Notes: generated by a model from the letters alone, not told the origin. Positions 33,696 to 43,105 are shown, counted from the first letter of the stretch. The stretch: DNA of 64,000 nucleotides from Tsuneonella deserti (GCF_014644315.1 NZ_BMKL01000001.1:2243001-2307000), one strand, 5' to 3'. A program made the numbers and translations.

Positions 33696-34391
33696 TCAGG
33701 CGAGTTCCAGCCGTGCCCAGACCGGCAAGTGGTCGGAAGCCTGGGCCGCCAAGGCGCTGTGATGCACCCCGTGCTCTACGACCCGCCAGCGGTGGCAAGC
33801 GGCGATGCGGTCGAGCTGGGCAACCGGATTGTGGCTCGGGAAGCTCCGGCCGGGAGCGAGCGAGTGCCAGCCGTGCGCCAGTTCGCGCATTGCTCCAGTG
33901 CTCACTCCCCACTGGTTGAAATCGCCCATCAGTACTGTCGGACAGGCATCGTCGCATCCGTCCACGTGCTTGAGGACCGTCCGGATCTGGTCGCGGCGGC
34001 GCAGCCCCGACAGATCGAGGTGGACCCCTACCGCGCGCATGCGCACGCCATCGACCATGAAGTCTCCCCGAACCGCGCCGCGGGGCTCCAGTCGGGGAAG
34101 ATCGACGGCATGGGCTTCCAGGTGCTCGAACTCCTTGCGCACCAGGAGAGCATTGCCGTGCCATCCGAGGCTGTGAGGGCGTCGGGCGACAGGGAGCGCG
34201 TGCCAGGGAGTTTCGTCCAGCGCCCCGCGAGAGATTACGCTTTCCCGCGCGCCAAACCGACGGTCGCATTCCTGCAGCGCGATAACGTCCGCATCGAGTT
34301 CGCGCAGGACCGAAAGGATGCGATCAGGATCGAGCCGGCCGTCGACGCCGACAGCCTTGTGGATGTTGTAACTGGCGAAAGTCAGCTGCAC
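33696..34391 (-). CDS. Endonuclease/exonuclease/phosphatase family protein
   Basis: The 231-residue cytosolic protein has the EEP-fold motifs: ASYNIHKAVG, the glutamate in IALQECD, the histidine in VGVHLDLSG, MGDFNQWG and a final SDHLPVWARL. The metal and catalytic residues are intact. It could act on DNA, RNA or phospholipid head groups. No neighbour helps. The sequence has no signal peptide. Confidence 0.85.
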   Translation of the reverse strand: MQLTFASYNIHKAVGVDGRLDPDRILSVLRELDADVIALQECDRRFGARESVISRGALDETPWHALPVARRPHSLGWHGNALLVRKEFEHLEAHAVDLPRLEPRGAVRGDFMVDGVRMRAVGVHLDLSGLRRRDQIRTVLKHVDGCDDACPTVLMGDFNQWGVSTGAMRELAHGWHSLAPGRSFPSHNPVAQLDRIAACHRWRVVEHGVHHSALAAQASDHLPVWARLELA

Positions 34392-34467
34392 GCGAGGACT
34401 TAACTCCGTTCGGTCTCGATCGGTCCCGGATCGCTCCGGAACAGGATGGCCTTCCGACGGCCCCGAT

Positions 34468-36042
34468 TCAACGCATCAACCCGCCGACGAGGTTACGCAC
34501 GAAGCGCCCGATGTATGGGCCGGCTATGTCGGTCGCGATGGAGCCGGCGGCCGAGCTTGCCGCGCTCTTCACGGGGTTGGCGCGCGAGCGCTTGCCCAGC
34601 ACCGCCCCGGCGGCGATGGATGCGCCCGACCCCATTGCCGCCCCGGCTGCGCGCTTCATCGCCTTGCCCCAGATGCCCGTGTGCAGTCGCTCGCGCTTGC
34701 TGACCTCCTCGATCCCGCTGGCCTCTACTTCCTCGGCGGTGGCCGCCGCGTCGGCAGCTTTCTGGGCCAGGACTTCGGCTGCGCTGTCACGGTCGACGCG
34801 CTCGTCGTATTTGCCCGAGTATGGGCTGACCGACTGGATGATCGCCCGCTCCTTCGCGTCGATCGGACCGATGCGGCTGCGTGGCGGCTTGATCATCGTG
34901 CGCTGGACGATGGACGGCGCGCCATCCTGCATCAGCGTAGAGACCAGCGCCTCGCCGGTCTTCAGTTCGGTAATCGCCGTCTCGACGTCGAGCGCCGGAT
35001 TGATGCGGAAGGTTTCGGCCGCCGCCCGGATCGCCCGCTGGTCGCGCGGGGTATAGGCGCGCAGCGCGTGCTGGACTCGGTTGCCAAGTTGCCCTGCGAC
35101 CTTTTCCGGAATGTCGATCGGGTTCTGGGTGATGAAATAGACGCCGACGCCCTTGGATCGCACCAGCCGGACGACCTGCTCGATCTTGTCCTGCAGCGCA
35201 TCGGGCGCCTCGTCGAACAGGAGGTGAGCCTCGTCGAAGAAGAAAACCAGCTTCGGCTTTTCCGGATCGCCCACTTCGGGCAGCGTCTCAAACAGTTCGG
35301 CGAGCAGCCACAGCAGGAAAGTGGCATAAAGCTTGGGGCTCTGCATCAGCCGATCGGCCGCGAGCACGTTGACGATCCCCCGCCCTTTCTCGTCGGTGCG
35401 AATGAAGTCGGCGATCTCGAGCGCCGGCTCGCCGAAAAACTCCGCCCCGCCCTGGCTGTCGAGGCTCAAAACCTGGCGCTGGATGGTGCCGACGCTGGGC
35501 TTGGTGACGTTGCCGTATCGCGCCGAAAGCTCGCTCGAGTTCTCGCTGACGTGGGCCAGCATGGCCTGCAGATCCTCGAGGTCGAGCAGGAGCAGGCCCT
35601 GCTCGTCAGCAAACCGGAAGGCGATATCGAGCACGCCCTGCTGGGTGTCGTTGAGATCGAGCAGGCGGCCCAGCAGCAATGGTCCCATTTCCGAGATTGT
35701 CGTCCGGATGGGATGGCCCTGCTGACCGTAGAGGTCCCAGAACACCACCGGGTTATCGCTATAGGCGTAATCAGCCATGCCGAGGTCACGCGCGCGCTGT
35801 TCCAGCGCGGTCGCATTCTTGAAGGTGGGCGAGCCGGGCATCGCGATGCCCGAAAGGTCCCCCTTCACGTCGGCCAGGAAAACCGGGACGCCTTCGGCCG
35901 AAAAGCTTTCGGCAAGGTCCTGCAACGTCACTGTCTTGCCGGTGCCCGTGGCGCCCGCGATCAACCCGTGACGGTTGGCCCGCGAGAGTTCGAGAAATTG
36001 CCGCTCACCGTTGTCGGCGAGGCCGATGAAGATTTGACCCAT
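34468..36042 (-). CDS. HerA-like ATPase (DUF853, YjgR type)
   Basis: The 524-residue protein has Walker A GATGTGKT near the N-terminus, Walker [13 protein letters not shown], the sensor [12 protein letters not shown] and an arginine-finger-like [13 protein letters not shown]. It is a helicase HerA-like AAA+ family of unknown role (YjgR in E. coli). The C-terminal region (about 430-524) is Ala-rich. The start at 36042 is chosen because MGQIFIGL opens the family alignment; the frame opens further upstream without likeness. Confidence 0.87.
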   Translation of the reverse strand: MGQIFIGLADNGERQFLELSRANRHGLIAGATGTGKTVTLQDLAESFSAEGVPVFLADVKGDLSGIAMPGSPTFKNATALEQRARDLGMADYAYSDNPVVFWDLYGQQGHPIRTTISEMGPLLLGRLLDLNDTQQGVLDIAFRFADEQGLLLLDLEDLQAMLAHVSENSSELSARYGNVTKPSVGTIQRQVLSLDSQGGAEFFGEPALEIADFIRTDEKGRGIVNVLAADRLMQSPKLYATFLLWLLAELFETLPEVGDPEKPKLVFFFDEAHLLFDEAPDALQDKIEQVVRLVRSKGVGVYFITQNPIDIPEKVAGQLGNRVQHALRAYTPRDQRAIRAAAETFRINPALDVETAITELKTGEALVSTLMQDGAPSIVQRTMIKPPRSRIGPIDAKERAIIQSVSPYSGKYDERVDRDSAAEVLAQKAADAAATAEEVEASGIEEVSKRERLHTGIWGKAMKRAAGAAMGSGASIAAGAVLGKRSRANPVKSAASSAAGSIATDIAGPYIGRFVRNLVGGLMR

Positions 36043-36141
36043 GTTCTTCCACTCTCCGTCCAACCAGGCCGCTGTGGTGCAAACCGGCCGCCTGCGGGTC
36101 AAGCTCACTCGACACGAGGATGCAAGCCGCTAAGGCATGGG

Positions 36142-37950
36142 ATGATGGCGCAGCGTCTTCCATTCGTACTGCTCGACGATGCGAGAGAGGACGGCGCGGC
36201 CGATGCGCACCTGTTCGAAAATCCGACCCGCATTTTCGTCGCGCGGCGGCCCGAAGAGGTTTCGGCCGTGCTGGAGGCGGCGGACGCGGCCCGGCGCCAG
36301 GGTGGGACGCTGGCCGGATACATCGCCTACGAAGCGGGTCTCGCGCTTGAGCCTAGGCTTTCCTCGGCAGCGGGCGGGCGCACCGGGGCTGCCGGCCCGC
36401 TGGTCTGGCTCGGCCTGTTCGATCAACCCGAGCTGCTGCCGCCAGGCGAGGTGCCCCGATGGCTGTCCGAACGGGCCAGCGGCGACGCTTCACTCGGCCC
36501 GCTGGTGCCGCAGGTTTCGCCGGGCGGATACGACGAGGCATTCGCCGCGCTGCAGGATGCGATCCGGGACGGTGATATCTACCAGGCCAACCTGACCTTC
36601 CCGATTACCGGCAGTTTTCGCGGCGAGCCGCTGGCGCTCTATTCCGCGCTGCGCCGGCAGGCCCGTGCCGGTTATGGCGGAATAGTGTTCGACGGCCAGC
36701 ACTGGCTCCTCAGTCTATCGCCCGAACTGTTCGTGAGCCTCAAGGGTAGCGAGGCCAAGGCCATGCCCATGAAGGGCACTCGCCCACGTGCCGCCGATCC
36801 GGCCGAGGACCAGGCTCTCGCCGCCGAGCTGGCGTCGTCGGCCAAGGACCGGGCCGAAAACCTCATGATCGTCGATCTGATGCGCAACGACCTGTCGCGG
36901 GTGGCCGAAGCCGGCAGCGTTCGTGTGGAAGCGCCATTCGCGGTCGAGAGCTATCCGACCGTGCACCAGATGGTCACGACGGTGCGCGCGCGGCTCGCCC
37001 GCGGCCAGGGTGCGATGGACCTCGTCCGCGCGATGTTCCCCTGCGGCTCGATTACCGGCGCGCCGAAAATCCGCGCAATGGAGCTGATTGGCGAAGTCGA
37101 ACGCGATGCCAGGGGGCCGTATTGCGGCGCCATCGGCCGGATCGACGCTCCACGCGATGGGCACGACGGCGACGCTGCCTTCAACGTGGCGATCCGCACC
37201 CTGCGCCTGACCGAGATCGAAAACGGGCAAGGCACCGCCACGCTCGGGGTCGGGTCCGCGATCGTCGCCGACAGCGATGTGCTCGATGAACGGCGCGAGA
37301 GCCTGCTCAAGGCCGATTTCGCTCGTCTGGCCGCACCCGGCTTCGACCTGATCGAAACGATGCGCTTCGATCCCGAAGAAGGCATCCCGCTTCTCGAACA
37401 GCACCTCGAACGCATGAAGCGGAGCGCCGAAACCCTGTGTTTCGCCTTCGACCGGCACGCTGCGCGAAACCGCATCCAGGCCCTGTGCTTCGACCTCGAC
37501 GCGCCGGCCCGCTTGCGCTTGCTGGCGTCCAGCCGCGGCGAGATCGCGCTGGAGGCAGCGCCTCTTCCCCCGGTCTTGGAAGAACCAGCAAGGTGCATCG
37601 CGTTGCCTCTGCCGGTCCATCCACGCGACTGGCGCCTTCGGCACAAGACGACCGACCGGGATTTCTACGACGACGCCCGCAGGGTTGCTTTGGACGCCGG
37701 GAGCAGCGAGGCGTTGTTCGTGCGGGACGACGGGCTGGTGACGGAAGGAAGCTTTACCAACGTGTTCGTCGAGCGGGATGGAGTGATGCTGACGCCGCCG
37801 GCCAGTCTGGGCCTGTTGCCCGGCGTTCTCCGCGGTCGGCTGCTGGAACAGGGACGTGCGCGCGAAGCCGAATTGACGCTTGATGATCTCGAGCAGGGGT
37901 TTTTCATCGGCAATGCGCTGCGCGGACTGATGCGGGCAACTCTCGCATGA
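36142..37950 (+). CDS. pabBC: Fused aminodeoxychorismate synthase component I and 4-amino-4-deoxychorismate lyase
   Basis: The 602-residue product joins PabB (residues 1 to about 390, chorismate-binding signatures GDIYQANLTFPI, KGTRPR, RNDLSRVAE, GSITGAPKIRAMEL) to PabC (about 395-602, PLP enzyme with HKTTDR lysine and TEGSFTNVF). Together they make 4-aminobenzoate for folate. The glutaminase PabA is elsewhere. The open frame extends 487 codons further upstream, antisense to the HerA-like gene, but the family starts here. The next gene overlaps by 4 nt. Confidence 0.92.
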   Translation: MMAQRLPFVLLDDAREDGAADAHLFENPTRIFVARRPEEVSAVLEAADAARRQGGTLAGYIAYEAGLALEPRLSSAAGGRTGAAGPLVWLGLFDQPELLPPGEVPRWLSERASGDASLGPLVPQVSPGGYDEAFAALQDAIRDGDIYQANLTFPITGSFRGEPLALYSALRRQARAGYGGIVFDGQHWLLSLSPELFVSLKGSEAKAMPMKGTRPRAADPAEDQALAAELASSAKDRAENLMIVDLMRNDLSRVAEAGSVRVEAPFAVESYPTVHQMVTTVRARLARGQGAMDLVRAMFPCGSITGAPKIRAMELIGEVERDARGPYCGAIGRIDAPRDGHDGDAAFNVAIRTLRLTEIENGQGTATLGVGSAIVADSDVLDERRESLLKADFARLAAPGFDLIETMRFDPEEGIPLLEQHLERMKRSAETLCFAFDRHAARNRIQALCFDLDAPARLRLLASSRGEIALEAAPLPPVLEEPARCIALPLPVHPRDWRLRHKTTDRDFYDDARRVALDAGSSEALFVRDDGLVTEGSFTNVFVERDGVMLTPPASLGLLPGVLRGRLLEQGRAREAELTLDDLEQGFFIGNALRGLMRATLA

Positions 37951-38597
37951 TCGACATCCTCTTCGAAGACGGCGAGGCGCTGGTGATTGACAAGCCGGCC
38001 GGACTTCCCATCGACCCGCCGCGGGCAGGGGGACCTTCGCTGGCCAACCACCTCGAGGACCTGCGCCTCGGCTTCCAGCGTAACCCGGTACCCGTCCATC
38101 GCCTGGACACCGATACATCCGGATGCCTCCTGCTGGCGCGCAATCCGAAAGCCCTGGTCCGTTTCGCGCGCGCTTTCGAGGAGCGCGCGGTGGAGAAACG
38201 CTATCTCGGCATCCTCGCGGGCGAGTTGGCGCAGGAAGAGGGGACCATTTCGCTCTCGCTGTCGAAAATCAGCTCGGCCGAGAAGGGCTGGCGGATGATC
38301 GCGGCGAGGAAGGGCAAGCCCTCGATCACCCATTGGCGGCGACTGGCCGTGTCCGGCGGACGCACCCTGGTCGAATTCCGCCCGGAGACGGGCCGGACTC
38401 ACCAGATCCGCGTCCATGCCCTGGCAGGTCTGGGAATCCCCTTGGCCGGAGACCCGGTCTACGGCGACCGGGCAACCGGGCCGCGCACCATGCTGCACGC
38501 CGCCGAACTGTCGGTTCCTCGCCCCGGCAAGCCGGCCGTAGCCGCAATCGCACCCCTGCCCGCCGATTTCGCGCAGCTCGGCTTCGGCGATGGCTGA
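37947..38597 (+). CDS. RluA-family pseudouridine synthase
   Basis: The 216-residue enzyme has the catalytic motif HRLDTDTSG with its aspartate and the later RTHQIRVH. It converts uridine to pseudouridine in rRNA or tRNA. It lacks an S4 domain, like the RluA and TruC types. It overlaps pabBC (ATGA) and the release-factor gene by 8 nt, so they are probably one transcript. Confidence 0.9.
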   Translation: MIDILFEDGEALVIDKPAGLPIDPPRAGGPSLANHLEDLRLGFQRNPVPVHRLDTDTSGCLLLARNPKALVRFARAFEERAVEKRYLGILAGELAQEEGTISLSLSKISSAEKGWRMIAARKGKPSITHWRRLAVSGGRTLVEFRPETGRTHQIRVHALAGLGIPLAGDPVYGDRATGPRTMLHAAELSVPRPGKPAVAAIAPLPADFAQLGFGDG

Positions 38598-39015
38598 GGC
38601 AGACCCGCGGGCGGAAGCGGCGGTCGAGCGCGCGCTTGCCAATGCCCGCGAGAGCTTCCTGGCGGCCACCGGACCGGGCGGACAGAACGTCAACAAAGTC
38701 GCCAGCGCGGTGCAACTGCGGGTGGATGTGTACGCACTGGGCCTTTCGCCCGAGGCATTCACCCGTCTGAAGAGCCTTGCCGGAAGCAGGATGACCTCCG
38801 CTGGCGAGATCATTCTCGCGGCGCGCCGGTTCCGGACCCAGGAGGCCAATCGCGCAGATGCACGCGAACGGCTCGCCGCGCTGATCCGCCAGGCGCACGT
38901 TGCCCCTGCCGCGCGCGCCCGGTCACGCCTCAACCGGGTCGGCAAGGAGGCTCGCATAAAGCAGAAGAAATCGCGTGGCGCGATCAAGGCCGGGCGCGGC
39001 AAAATCGACTGGTAG
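38590..39015 (+). CDS. arfB: Alternative ribosome-rescue factor ArfB
   Basis: The 141-residue protein has the release-factor GGQ motif (GPGGQNVNK, about residue 30) and a basic C-terminal tail (RIKQKKSRGAIKAGRGKIDW) that enters the empty mRNA channel. It hydrolyses peptidyl-tRNA on stalled ribosomes without a stop codon. It overlaps the pseudouridine synthase gene. Spacing to rpmG is 141 nt. Confidence 0.92.
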   Translation: MAEADPRAEAAVERALANARESFLAATGPGGQNVNKVASAVQLRVDVYALGLSPEAFTRLKSLAGSRMTSAGEIILAARRFRTQEANRADARERLAALIRQAHVAPAARARSRLNRVGKEARIKQKKSRGAIKAGRGKIDW

Positions 39016-39156
39016 CGCCCTTCCGCCGAGCTTGACTTTCGGCCATCGTTGCATCAATGGCCGCGCCTGACGGGCGGCGCGCGTGTGCCGCCCTTGGTAT
39101 TTCGGGCCTCGATTCGCGCAATCGGGCGGGGCCGAACAGCGAATCAGGAAACCGCC

Positions 39157-39324
39157 ATGGCGAAGCCCGCAACCGTCAAGATCCGGCTGGTCTCGACCGC
39201 CGACACCGGCTTCTTCTACGTGACGAAGAAGAATCCGCGCAACCACTCCGAGAAGTTCACCTTCCGCAAGTATGATCCGGTGGCGCGCAAGCACGTCGAG
39301 TTCAAGGAAGCCAAGATCAAGTGA
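39157..39324 (+). CDS. rpmG: 50S ribosomal protein L33
   Basis: The 55-residue product ([19 protein letters not shown], ending FKEAKIK) is L33 of the cysteine-free type (no CxxC), which does not need zinc. An AGGA site 8 nt upstream fits. A possible promoter TTGACT-N16-TCAATG lies at 39032-39059. Confidence 0.96.
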   Translation: MAKPATVKIRLVSTADTGFFYVTKKNPRNHSEKFTFRKYDPVARKHVEFKEAKIK

Positions 39325-39392
39325 TCTTCCTGAACCGCTGGAACCGTGAGGGTTCAGTGGCGGTTCAACGCTCCGACAATAACTCCCGGAGC

Positions 39393-40055
39393 ATGCAGAC
39401 CTTGAAAAAGTTCCCGAAGATCACCCTGCGCGCCGCTATTGCCGGCGCGCTTTCCATGTCCGTGCCGGCCGCAATGCTGGCGGTTCCGGCGGCACCCGTG
39501 GCCGCGCAGGCCAGCCAGCTCGACCAGGCGGTAGCGGCACTGCGCGGCATCAGCACGATGCGGGCGAACTTCACCCAGACCGACCGCAAAGGGCAGACAC
39601 TGTCGGGCGTCCTGTCGCTCAAGCGCCCTGGCAAGATCCGGTTCGAATACCAGAAGAGCGCCAACATGCTGGTCGTCTCGAACGGCAAGTCGCTCTATCT
39701 TGTCGATTATGACGTGAACCAGGTGCAGCGCTGGCCGATCGGCAACTCGCCGCTGGGCGCGCTGCTGGATCCCAGCCGCGACGTGAAGAAGTATGGCAAG
39801 CTGATCCCCTCGGGGAATGACAATGTCGTCACCGTGGAGGTTCGCGACAGCAAGCACCCCGAATACGGCGTCATCACGCTTATCTTCGTGCGCGATGCGA
39901 AGGCCCCGGGCGGCCTCGAACTGACCAACTGGGTGGCGCTCGACGCGCAGAACGGGCGGACGACGGTGCGGCTGAGCAACCAGGCATACGGGATCTCGAT
40001 CCCCGACAGCACATTCACCTTCAAGGATCCGAGGCGCTCGGGCGGTCGCCGCTAG
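39393..40055 (+). CDS. lolA: Outer-membrane lipoprotein carrier protein LolA
   Basis: The 220-residue periplasmic chaperone takes lipoproteins from LolCDE to the outer membrane. It has a signal peptide (about residues 1-39, cleavage at VAAQA) and the LolA core: MRANFTQTDRKGQTLSGVLSLKRPGKIRFEY and the C-terminal VRLSNQAYGISIPDSTFTFKDPR. The start at 39393 gives a normal signal; GTG 39357 and the open frame to 39321 are alternatives. It follows rpmG by 68 nt. Confidence 0.9.
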   Translation: MQTLKKFPKITLRAAIAGALSMSVPAAMLAVPAAPVAAQASQLDQAVAALRGISTMRANFTQTDRKGQTLSGVLSLKRPGKIRFEYQKSANMLVVSNGKSLYLVDYDVNQVQRWPIGNSPLGALLDPSRDVKKYGKLIPSGNDNVVTVEVRDSKHPEYGVITLIFVRDAKAPGGLELTNWVALDAQNGRTTVRLSNQAYGISIPDSTFTFKDPRRSGGRR

Positions 40056-40273
40056 GCAACGTTTCGGCTGACCCACGTTGCCCCGGTGCGACAAACTGCG
40101 ACGGGGCGTTCATGCAGCCGAAAGCCCGCAGCACGTAAACCATCTTTTGCAGGATGGTCTTGAGGCGGGTTTCCCCCCTGTTGCCCTGACCTCGACAAGG
40201 GCCGCCCTGCACAAGCGTGACGAACGCTAACAAGGAACCCTCGCGCCATATGCCCCCGGCGCGAGGGTTTTTT
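40055..40273 (+). ncRNA. Candidate structured RNA in the lolA-xth spacer
   Basis: The 272-nt spacer has no ORF of note but several inverted repeats: 40055-40061 with 40076-40082, 40081-40085 with 40102-40106, 40139-40144 with 40153-40158. It ends in a strong terminator (40238-40273). It could be a small RNA or just the structured 3' end of lolA mRNA. I do not recognise a known RNA family. Confidence 0.3.
40238..40273 (+). terminator. Strong Rho-independent terminator before xth
   Basis: A 10-bp perfect stem (40238-40247 with 40258-40267) and 10-nt loop are followed by six T (40268-40273). Confidence 0.92.
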
Positions 40274-40327
40274 GCCGCCTACGTGTTGTAGTTGCCGCGC
40301 GCGGCTGCGCTCCCTATCCGCAGACCC

Positions 40328-41119
40328 ATGATCTCGATCGCTTCCTGGAACATCAACTCGGTGCGCCTCCGCATTGATCAGGTCGCGCGCATGCTCCGCG
40401 AGCAGGCGGTTGACGTGCTTTGCCTCCAAGAGATCAAGTGCCAGGAGCACCAGTTTCCCGCGCAGACGCTGGCGGACCTGGGCTACGTCCATCAGGCCGT
40501 CCATGGACAGAAGGGTTATCACGGCGTCGCGACGGTCAGCCGGCTGCCGTTTCGCGAACTTCACCGCCACGACTGGCAGGACAACGGAGAGGCGCGCCAT
40601 GTCGGCGTCGAGCTCACCGGGCGCGGCGCGGGCCTCATCATCGAGAATGTCTACATCCCGGCCGGCGGCGATACGCCCGACCGCGAGGTAAACCCCAAGT
40701 TCGGCCAGAAGCTGGACTTCCTGCAACGGATGACGCGATGGGCCGAAGCGCTTCGCCATCCCACCCTGATCGTCGGCGACTTCAACGTCGCCCCGCTGGA
40801 ATGCGACGTCTACGATCACAAGGCGCTGCTCAAGGTGGTCAGCCACACTCCCGTCGAAGTCGAGGCGCTCGGCCGCTTCAATGCGGCGCACGAATGGGTG
40901 GACCTCGGCCGCCGATTCATCCCGGCGCCGCAGCGCAATTATTCGTGGTGGTCCTATCGCAGCTTCTGGCGGCAGAAGGACCAGGGTCGCCGCCTGGATC
41001 ACATGTGGGCTAGCCCCGATCTGGCGCACCACGCCGCCAGTCACCGGCTGGTGGAGGAGACGCGGAACTGGGATAGCCCGAGCGATCATATTCCGCTGGT
41101 AACGGAGTTCGATCTCTGA
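40328..41119 (+). CDS. xth: Exodeoxyribonuclease III
   Basis: The 263-residue enzyme cuts at abasic sites and removes 3' blocks in base excision repair. Motifs SWNINSVR, LQEIKC, NVYIPAG, VGDFNVAP and SDHIPLV are intact. The start is ATG 40328, 55 nt after the terminator. Its stop overlaps the apparent CTG start of ribA (CTGA at 41116-41119). Confidence 0.93.
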   Translation: MISIASWNINSVRLRIDQVARMLREQAVDVLCLQEIKCQEHQFPAQTLADLGYVHQAVHGQKGYHGVATVSRLPFRELHRHDWQDNGEARHVGVELTGRGAGLIIENVYIPAGGDTPDREVNPKFGQKLDFLQRMTRWAEALRHPTLIVGDFNVAPLECDVYDHKALLKVVSHTPVEVEALGRFNAAHEWVDLGRRFIPAPQRNYSWWSYRSFWRQKDQGRRLDHMWASPDLAHHAASHRLVEETRNWDSPSDHIPLVTEFDL

Positions 41120-42180
41120 CCTCGCCGTCCCCATCCAGGCGCGCTGCCCAGGCGCTCGACGCGCTGCGGCACGGCTGGCCAATCGCGCTGATCGGCGGTC
41201 CGGTGCTCCTGCCGGCGGAGACTGGGGTCTCGCCCGATGCCTCGTCCGTGCGCATGCTGATATCGGCGGCCCGCGCGGAAACACTCAAACTGGTCAATCA
41301 GCGCGAGGCTGCCGAACCGCACGCGCCAGTGCTGGTACGAGGCGCCGAACCTTTCGATCTCGCCGCCGCGCGCGCGCTTGCCGATCCGTCGCTCGATCTC
41401 GCCTATCCCCTCAAGGGACCTTTCAGGGCAGAGCCGCTCGAATGGCCCGATGCGGCCGCCGCCGCGCTGGAGCTGGCGCGTCTGGCGGGAATCCTGCCCG
41501 CCTTCCTCGTCGATCCGGCAAGCGCTGGCGAAGCGCAGCCGTTTGACCCGGCCGACCTCGCGGCGCTCGCTGATCCGAACCGGCTCATCGTCGCGGCGCG
41601 TGCGAAGCTTCCGGTAAGCGCAAGCGAGGATTGCCAGATCGTGGCGTTTCGCAGCACGGATGACTTACGTGAGCATGTCGCGCTGGTGTTCGGCGATCCC
41701 CGCTCGGACCGGGCCCCGCTGGTGCGGCTGCATTCGGAATGCCTGACCGGCGACGTGCTCGGCAGCCTCAAGTGCGATTGCGGACCGCAGCTCGACGCTG
41801 CCCTTCATGCCGCCGCCTCCGAAGCGCAGGCGGGCGGTTGGGGCGTGGTCCTCTACTTGCGCCAGGAGGGGCGCGGCATCGGCCTGATCAACAAGCTGCG
41901 CGCCTATCGCCTGCAGGACGTGGGCTTCGACACGGTGGAAGCCAACCAGCGGCTCGGCCTGCCTGACGAGGCCCGCGACTTCGGAATTGCCGCGCGCATG
42001 CTCGAACTTCTCGGAGCCCGCAGCGTGCGGCTGATGACCAATAATCCCGCCAAGGTGGATGCTCTCAAGGCGGCAGGGGTCGAGATCGCCGAGCGTGTCC
42101 CGCACCAGCTCCCCGGGAATCCGCACAACATCCGCTACCTCGCCACCAAGCGCGACCGCGCGGGGCACCTGCTGCTCTAG
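41116..42180 (+). CDS. ribA: GTP cyclohydrolase II (apparent CTG start)
   Basis: The 354-residue enzyme opens the GTP ring in the first step of riboflavin synthesis. The C-terminal half has the zinc cysteines in LTGDVLGSLKCDCG, LRQEGRGIGLINK and NPAKVDAL. The N-terminal 150 residues are a degenerate extension seen in sphingomonads. The usual starts all lie at or after 41203. The preceding frame reads like coding sequence (ALDALRHGWPIALIGG) and a CTG at 41116 sits 8 nt after GGAG, overlapping the xth stop. I use that CTG; GTG 41203 is the fallback. Confidence 0.85.
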   Translation: MTSPSPSRRAAQALDALRHGWPIALIGGPVLLPAETGVSPDASSVRMLISAARAETLKLVNQREAAEPHAPVLVRGAEPFDLAAARALADPSLDLAYPLKGPFRAEPLEWPDAAAAALELARLAGILPAFLVDPASAGEAQPFDPADLAALADPNRLIVAARAKLPVSASEDCQIVAFRSTDDLREHVALVFGDPRSDRAPLVRLHSECLTGDVLGSLKCDCGPQLDAALHAAASEAQAGGWGVVLYLRQEGRGIGLINKLRAYRLQDVGFDTVEANQRLGLPDEARDFGIAARMLELLGARSVRLMTNNPAKVDALKAAGVEIAERVPHQLPGNPHNIRYLATKRDRAGHLLL

Positions 42181-43046
42181 AGGCGGTCGCCGATCGCCTG
42201 ACCCATCCTGACGGTGCGGCCGGGTGCGAGGTGCGGCAGCCACTCGACCCGCCCCGGCTCGAACAGCAGCACTACGGTCGATCCGAGGTAGAATCGTCCC
42301 ATTTCGTCACCGGCGGCGAAAGCGGGCCCGTCCGAGAATTCGTGAGCCTCGATCGCTTTGCCATGAGGAGTCACCCGTCCGCCCCATACCGTCTCCACCC
42401 CGGCCACGATCATCGCCCCGACCATCACGCTCGCCATCGTTCCCAACGGCGTTTCGAACAGGCAGGCAAGCCGCTCGTTGCGGGCGAACAGCCGGTCGAC
42501 ACCGCTAGCCGTGACTCCGTTCACCGAGAACAAGTCCCCCGGCACGTAGCGCGTCGACTTGAGGCTACCGCGCGCGGGCATATGCACGCGGTGGTAATCG
42601 CGCGGCGAGAGGTAGATCGTGATGAACCGCCCGCCTTCGAACCGCGCTGCCGCCTCCTCGTCGCAGGCCAGGAGTTCCGCTACCGAATAGTCGCGCGCCT
42701 TTGCCTGGACGATCCGGCCGCGCTCGATCGGACCCAGCTGGCTGATCGCGCCGTCGGCAGGGCTCAGGACATATTGAGCTTCATCGACCAGCGGACGAGT
42801 GCCGGGTTTCAGCGCGCGGGTGAAGAAGGCATTGAAGGTAGGATATTCGCTCGCCGGCAGCGCGGCTTCGCTCATGTCGACATCGTAAGCAGCGATGAAG
42901 TTGCGGATCAGCGCGTCCTTGATCCGCGGGGAGGTGTTGTCGGCAACCCGTCCGGCGAGCCGCGACAGCGCGTGTTGCGGAGCCAGGTGTTGCAGGCGGA
43001 TGAAAGCGGGAGCCAGGTGTTGCAGGCGGATGAAAGCGGATGACAT
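42177..43046 (-). CDS. psd: Phosphatidylserine decarboxylase proenzyme
   Basis: The 289-residue enzyme makes phosphatidylethanolamine at the inner membrane. The self-cleavage motif LGST is at residues 254-257, with conserved YLSPRDYHRVHMP and VGAMIVAGVET. Length fits the single-chain proenzyme. The N-terminus contains a 10-residue duplication (AFIRLQHLAP twice) caused by a 30-bp tandem repeat. The stop shares CTAG with ribA. Confidence 0.93.
   Translation of the reverse strand: MSSAFIRLQHLAPAFIRLQHLAPQHALSRLAGRVADNTSPRIKDALIRNFIAAYDVDMSEAALPASEYPTFNAFFTRALKPGTRPLVDEAQYVLSPADGAISQLGPIERGRIVQAKARDYSVAELLACDEEAAARFEGGRFITIYLSPRDYHRVHMPARGSLKSTRYVPGDLFSVNGVTASGVDRLFARNERLACLFETPLGTMASVMVGAMIVAGVETVWGGRVTPHGKAIEAHEFSDGPAFAAGDEMGRFYLGSTVVLLFEPGRVEWLPHLAPGRTVRMGQAIGDRL
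42980..43039. repeat. 30-bp tandem duplication in psd
   Basis: Two identical 30-bp units (42980-43009 and 43010-43039) lie inside the first 23 codons of psd and keep the frame. Identity suggests a recent slippage or duplication event. Confidence 0.92.
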
Positions 43047-43105
43047 GGCGCGGGCCTATGGGGCAAGGTGCGCTGCCGCGCCAGCGCCGCCGCCGGCGGC
43101 AAAAC

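Noticed and set aside
34681..36141. Open frame of 487 codons upstream of and in frame with pabBC
   Set aside because: It is antisense to the HerA-like ATPase gene, which has clear Walker motifs. In GC-rich DNA the antisense frame often stays open. PabB proteins start at MMAQRLPFV or close to it.
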